64,000 nucleotides of DNA from NCBI RefSeq assembly GCF_014698045.1, contig NZ_JACJSE010000003.1, positions 496,001-560,000 on the forward strand, read 5' to 3'. Numbering within the stretch: position 1 is the first letter of the stretch; each line of letters starts with the position of its first letter. Source of the stretch: Aulosira sp. FACHB-615. Its GTDB lineage: Bacteria; Cyanobacteriota; Cyanobacteriia; Cyanobacteriales; Nostocaceae. Below, piece by piece: positions 60,773 through 64,000 of the stretch. The position numbers and the translations under genes are program-made. Under the pieces are notes generated by a model. It did not search any database, was not told the origin of the DNA, and was given only the letters and a program-made list of their open reading frames with translations.

Positions 60773-63700
60773 ATGAGTATGAAAACAGCTACCGAATTAC
60801 AAACTCGACTAGAGCATTACTACCAGCAAATCAAGACAATTATCTTAGTGCGGCAAAATCCGATTACTGGTTTGCTACCTGCGAGTACAGCCATTACGGC
60901 TCACGGTGATTATACAGATGCTTGGGTGAGAGACAATGTTTACAGCATTTTAGCGGTTTGGGGTTTGGCGCTGGCGTATCGCAAAGTTGATGAAGACAAA
61001 GGACACACTTACGAATTAGAACACAGCGTGATTAAGCTAATGCGTGGGTTGCTGTTTGCAATGATGCGACAGGCGCATAAAGTCGAACGCTTTAAACATA
61101 CCCAGTCACCTTTGGATGGTTTACACGCTAAATACAATACTGCGACTGGCGATATTGTAGTAGGTGATGATGAATGGGGACATTTGCAACTGGATGCCAC
61201 ATCTATATTTATATTGATGCTGGCGCAAATGACAGCTTCGGGATTGCAGATTATTTATACGATTGATGAAGTAAACTTTGTACAGAACTTGGTTTACTAT
61301 ATAGGTCGCGCTTACCGCACACCAGATTATGGTATTTGGGAACGGGGAAATAAAATCAATCATGGTAGTGCAGAGTTAAACGCTAGTTCTGTGGGAATGG
61401 CGAAAGCTGCACTAGAGGCGATTAATGAACTCGATTTATTTGGGTTGCGGGGAAGTCAAGCATCGGTAATTCATGTGCTACCTGATGAAATTGCCCGCGC
61501 CCGCAGTACTTTAGAATCGTTATTACCGCGAGAATCGGCTTCTAAAGAAATTGATGCGGCGCTGTTGAGTATTATTAGCTATCCGGCGTTTGCGGTGGAG
61601 GATATTAATCTGCGCGATCGCACTTTTAACGATATCATCAACAAACTCCAAGGTAAATACGGCTGTAAACGCTTTTTACGTGACGGACATCAAACTGTTT
61701 TAGAAGATAACCAGCGTCTACACTACGAACCTTGGGAACTAAAGCAATTTGAAGATATTGAATGCGAATGGCCATTATTTTTCACTTATTTATTACTTGA
61801 TGGCCTATTTCGTAATGATCAAAAGCAAGTCCAAGAATATCAAGAACTTCTGGAATCATTATTAGTAGAACGGGACGGTTATCATTTATTACCAGAACTA
61901 TATTATGTGCCTGCGGAAAACATCGAAGCCGAAAAAATCACGCCCCAAAGTCAAAAGCGTTTACCCAATGAAAACATCCCCTTAGTCTGGGCGCAAAGTT
62001 TATATTTTCTGGGGTTAATGTTAAGTGAAGGTTTACTGGCGGTTGGGGATATTGACCCATTAGGGAGATATTTAACTATTGGTAAAAGCCGGGAAGCTCT
62101 TGTCCAAATTGCTTTATTAGCCGAAGATGATGACTTACAAGCAAAACTAGAAGTGCATGGCATTGAAACTCAAACCCCCAAGCAAATAGAACCAATTCAA
62201 GTTAGAAAAGCTGAAGAACTATCAACTATTTACACCCAAATCGGCCGCAACGATAAACTAGGTTTAACAGGAAGACCAGCCAGAAGATTGCGGAGTTTAA
62301 ACACATCGCGCATTTTTCGTATATGTGGTGAAACCGTAGTATTTTTGCCGTCATTTTTAGATGCTCAACAGTTTTATTTAACCCTTGATTACCATTTCTT
62401 AGTTGATCAAATCAGAAGCGAACTTGCTTATATTCAAAAATATTGGAGTGATTTAGGTCGTCCAATTTTAACTTTAATGTTGACTCACACCATGTTAGAA
62501 ATTGGTGCGGAAGCATTATTAGAATTAATGCAAGAACTCAAAGATGGTGTTTGCAATGGTGTACGTGTCAAACTAGGCAGACTGAATCAATTAATGCTGA
62601 CAGGTGCTATTCAAAGAATTGATTTTCTGCAAGATGCAGAGTTTTATCAGTCAGCAATGCACGATGCTGCACCCCATTGCTGTTACTTGGCTTATCATCC
62701 TGGAAAGAGTGGGCGCTTAGAACATACCCAAGAATTTCAAATGGAGTGTGAAACCAATTTGGGATTATTGCTTTCTTCGCTGCGGGGCTCAGAAAATCTT
62801 TATGAACAAATTGAGTTATTGCAGACTTTAACCCGTTTGCAAGGATTAGACTTTGATACAGGATTTGGCGGCCCTAATACTCGCGTGACAGTGGGAGATT
62901 TGCTGAATGAAGTGTATATCAAAGCCGGTGATTTAGGTATCTGGGCAATTGTCCGTCGGGCTGCGGGTTTATTGCAAATGGTGGATATTGCTTTATCAGA
63001 TGCAGTCACCAGCATTTTGATTCGGGGTAAGCAAGCAGCTGTGGGGAGGGCGTATAGCGAAGCATCATTAATTACTGTACCAATGCCTCCCAATGAAATT
63101 GCCGAGAAAATTAATAACTTCTGTCGTGAGGATATCCGCGATCGCGTACTGACACAAGAAATCATACTGTATCTGGGGACTTTGATTCGCTCAGAGTCGG
63201 AATTATTTCAAGGACTGTTAACTTTACGTGTCGGCTATCTCATCTTATTAATTACCAGCGAACTAGCACGAGAATTACGTGTCACCCAAGATGAAGCCTA
63301 CGAACAGTTAATGGAAATTTCGCCCTTTGAAATTAAAATGCGCTTGCGTCAGGTGTTAACGGGTTACACAGGGATGAGTAACTTGTTACACCAGCAAGAA
63401 TCATTACACGTCAAGCAAAAAGAAAGTGATATTGAATGGGTAGTGCAACCAACCATTACTGAAGAAATCGACGAAGTTCCGGTGGGTGGTTGGCGACGCT
63501 TCCGCAAAGCCGAAGGGGCTATTAACCGCGTCCCGAAAAACTTCTTTCAGCAAGTTTGGCTATTAATGCAACATTGTAAAGGCTTAGTCATTGGTGACAA
63601 ACTAGAACGCCGTAATCGTTTAGATAGCGAATTGATGTTATCGGAAATGACGGCTGGTGAAAAGAACTTTGCTTTGCGAGTGGAACATTTATTAAATAAA

Positions 63701-63994
63701 ATCGAAGCGCCAGAATATCGCCAAGTTAATATTGAAGCATTAATGGAACTAGGTGCGATCGCCGCTAAAAACCCCAACTTGCAAATCGAAGAATATATTG
63801 TCTTAGATGTGTTAATTGGTCATGCTGTACGTTTAGCATGGTTAGATGCACATCCCGAACGCGGCGATCGCTATGATGAAGATAAAGCAAATGCGTGGCG
63901 GTCTTTTTACAATACTTCACCACAAGATTGCGCGACTTATATTCTCAAAGCCTTTAGATTCTTAACACAATTTGGAGAAGTTAAAGCTAGTTAA
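60773..63994 (+). CDS. GH15 / phosphorylase kinase alpha-beta-like protein
   Basis: The protein has about 1073 residues from ATG 60773 (a TTG at 60749 is less likely). The N-terminal third is a glucoamylase-type (alpha/alpha)6 barrel: NPITGLLPASTAITAHGDYTDAWVRDNVYS (in outline), DDEWGHLQLDATSIF, and YRTPDYGIWERGNKINHGSAELNASSVGMA, close to GH15 and to the catalytic-like domain of phosphorylase kinase alpha and beta subunits. The C-terminal two thirds also follow that pattern (FREDIRDRVL; ISPFEIKMRLRQVL). Proteins like this occur in cyanobacteria; their enzymic role in glycogen metabolism is not established. It ends at TAA 63992-63994, just inside the window. Confidence 0.88.
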   Translation: MSMKTATELQTRLEHYYQQIKTIILVRQNPITGLLPASTAITAHGDYTDAWVRDNVYSILAVWGLALAYRKVDEDKGHTYELEHSVIKLMRGLLFAMMRQAHKVERFKHTQSPLDGLHAKYNTATGDIVVGDDEWGHLQLDATSIFILMLAQMTASGLQIIYTIDEVNFVQNLVYYIGRAYRTPDYGIWERGNKINHGSAELNASSVGMAKAALEAINELDLFGLRGSQASVIHVLPDEIARARSTLESLLPRESASKEIDAALLSIISYPAFAVEDINLRDRTFNDIINKLQGKYGCKRFLRDGHQTVLEDNQRLHYEPWELKQFEDIECEWPLFFTYLLLDGLFRNDQKQVQEYQELLESLLVERDGYHLLPELYYVPAENIEAEKITPQSQKRLPNENIPLVWAQSLYFLGLMLSEGLLAVGDIDPLGRYLTIGKSREALVQIALLAEDDDLQAKLEVHGIETQTPKQIEPIQVRKAEELSTIYTQIGRNDKLGLTGRPARRLRSLNTSRIFRICGETVVFLPSFLDAQQFYLTLDYHFLVDQIRSELAYIQKYWSDLGRPILTLMLTHTMLEIGAEALLELMQELKDGVCNGVRVKLGRLNQLMLTGAIQRIDFLQDAEFYQSAMHDAAPHCCYLAYHPGKSGRLEHTQEFQMECETNLGLLLSSLRGSENLYEQIELLQTLTRLQGLDFDTGFGGPNTRVTVGDLLNEVYIKAGDLGIWAIVRRAAGLLQMVDIALSDAVTSILIRGKQAAVGRAYSEASLITVPMPPNEIAEKINNFCREDIRDRVLTQEIILYLGTLIRSESELFQGLLTLRVGYLILLITSELARELRVTQDEAYEQLMEISPFEIKMRLRQVLTGYTGMSNLLHQQESLHVKQKESDIEWVVQPTITEEIDEVPVGGWRRFRKAEGAINRVPKNFFQQVWLLMQHCKGLVIGDKLERRNRLDSELMLSEMTAGEKNFALRVEHLLNKIEAPEYRQVNIEALMELGAIAAKNPNLQIEEYIVLDVLIGHAVRLAWLDAHPERGDRYDEDKANAWRSFYNTSPQDCATYILKAFRFLTQFGEVKAS

Positions 63995-64000
63995 TTAATA

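Overview
The window comes from a filamentous, Nostocales-type cyanobacterium (Nostoc, Anabaena, Calothrix or a relative). The evidence is the moderately AT-rich DNA, very frequent HIP1 octamers (GCGATCGC and its core, in coding and non-coding DNA), heptameric short tandem repeats of the ttcccta / gtgctga type between genes, an XisI-family gene, and many families typical of these genomes (DUF1868, DUF3352, DUF4168, the CIA30-SDR fusion, and cyanobacterial histidine kinases with an HEINNP H-box). No rRNA, tRNA, CRISPR array, complete insertion sequence or prophage was seen. The species is inferred, not proven.

Layout. 1-6.9 kb is an envelope and polysaccharide block: the 3' part of a Wzc-like tyrosine kinase, a SpoIID/LytB protein, two conserved unknown proteins, and a complete Wzc-like kinase. 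7-17 kb holds a secreted EF-hand protein, a small membrane protein, an ABC1/UbiB kinase, a YafQ/RelE-like toxin-antitoxin locus with an extra small ORF, an M1 aminopeptidase with HEAT repeats and a DUF3352 protein. 17-31 kb is rich in signalling: a Cache/HAMP histidine kinase, DUF1232, a PPP-family phosphatase, an RppA/RppB-like two-component operon, an APC permease followed by a lipoprotein methyltransferase, and a PstS-like lipoprotein paired with a second large histidine kinase. 31-39 kb carries holA, a 2H phosphoesterase, a GFA protein, the SDR/CIA30 fusion, a RelE/XRE toxin-antitoxin pair, a HugZ-like protein and an alpha/beta hydrolase. Converging on the hydrolase is a decayed histidine kinase.

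39.9-43 kb is a MoxR - DUF58 pair split by a VapBC-type toxin-antitoxin module, followed by an orphan xisI and a TPR protein that stops where relatives usually continue into a CHAT protease. 46-52.5 kb is a redox and detoxification group: two SDRs, two glutathione transferases, a Tat-exported dienelactone hydrolase, a methyltransferase and DUF1269. 52.7-58 kb holds a large exported di-haem cytochrome, a 1.3-kb stretch with no convincing gene, and mgtE, whose 5' leader contains a perfect anti-Shine-Dalgarno sequence. 58-64 kb has a MITE-like repeat, a MazEF-like pair, a compact cluster of three unrecognised small genes, and a GH15 / phosphorylase-kinase-like protein.

Themes. Four toxin-antitoxin loci in 64 kb, many paired inverted repeats that act as or resemble terminators between convergent genes, and several decayed coding remnants point to a plastic chromosomal region. 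The candidates for something undescribed are the three-gene cluster at 59594-60402, the three-way-junction element at 33082-33189, the mgtE leader at 57860-57950 and the 46-residue CxC ORF at 11509-11649. All functional statements rest on motif reading by eye; no database search was run.
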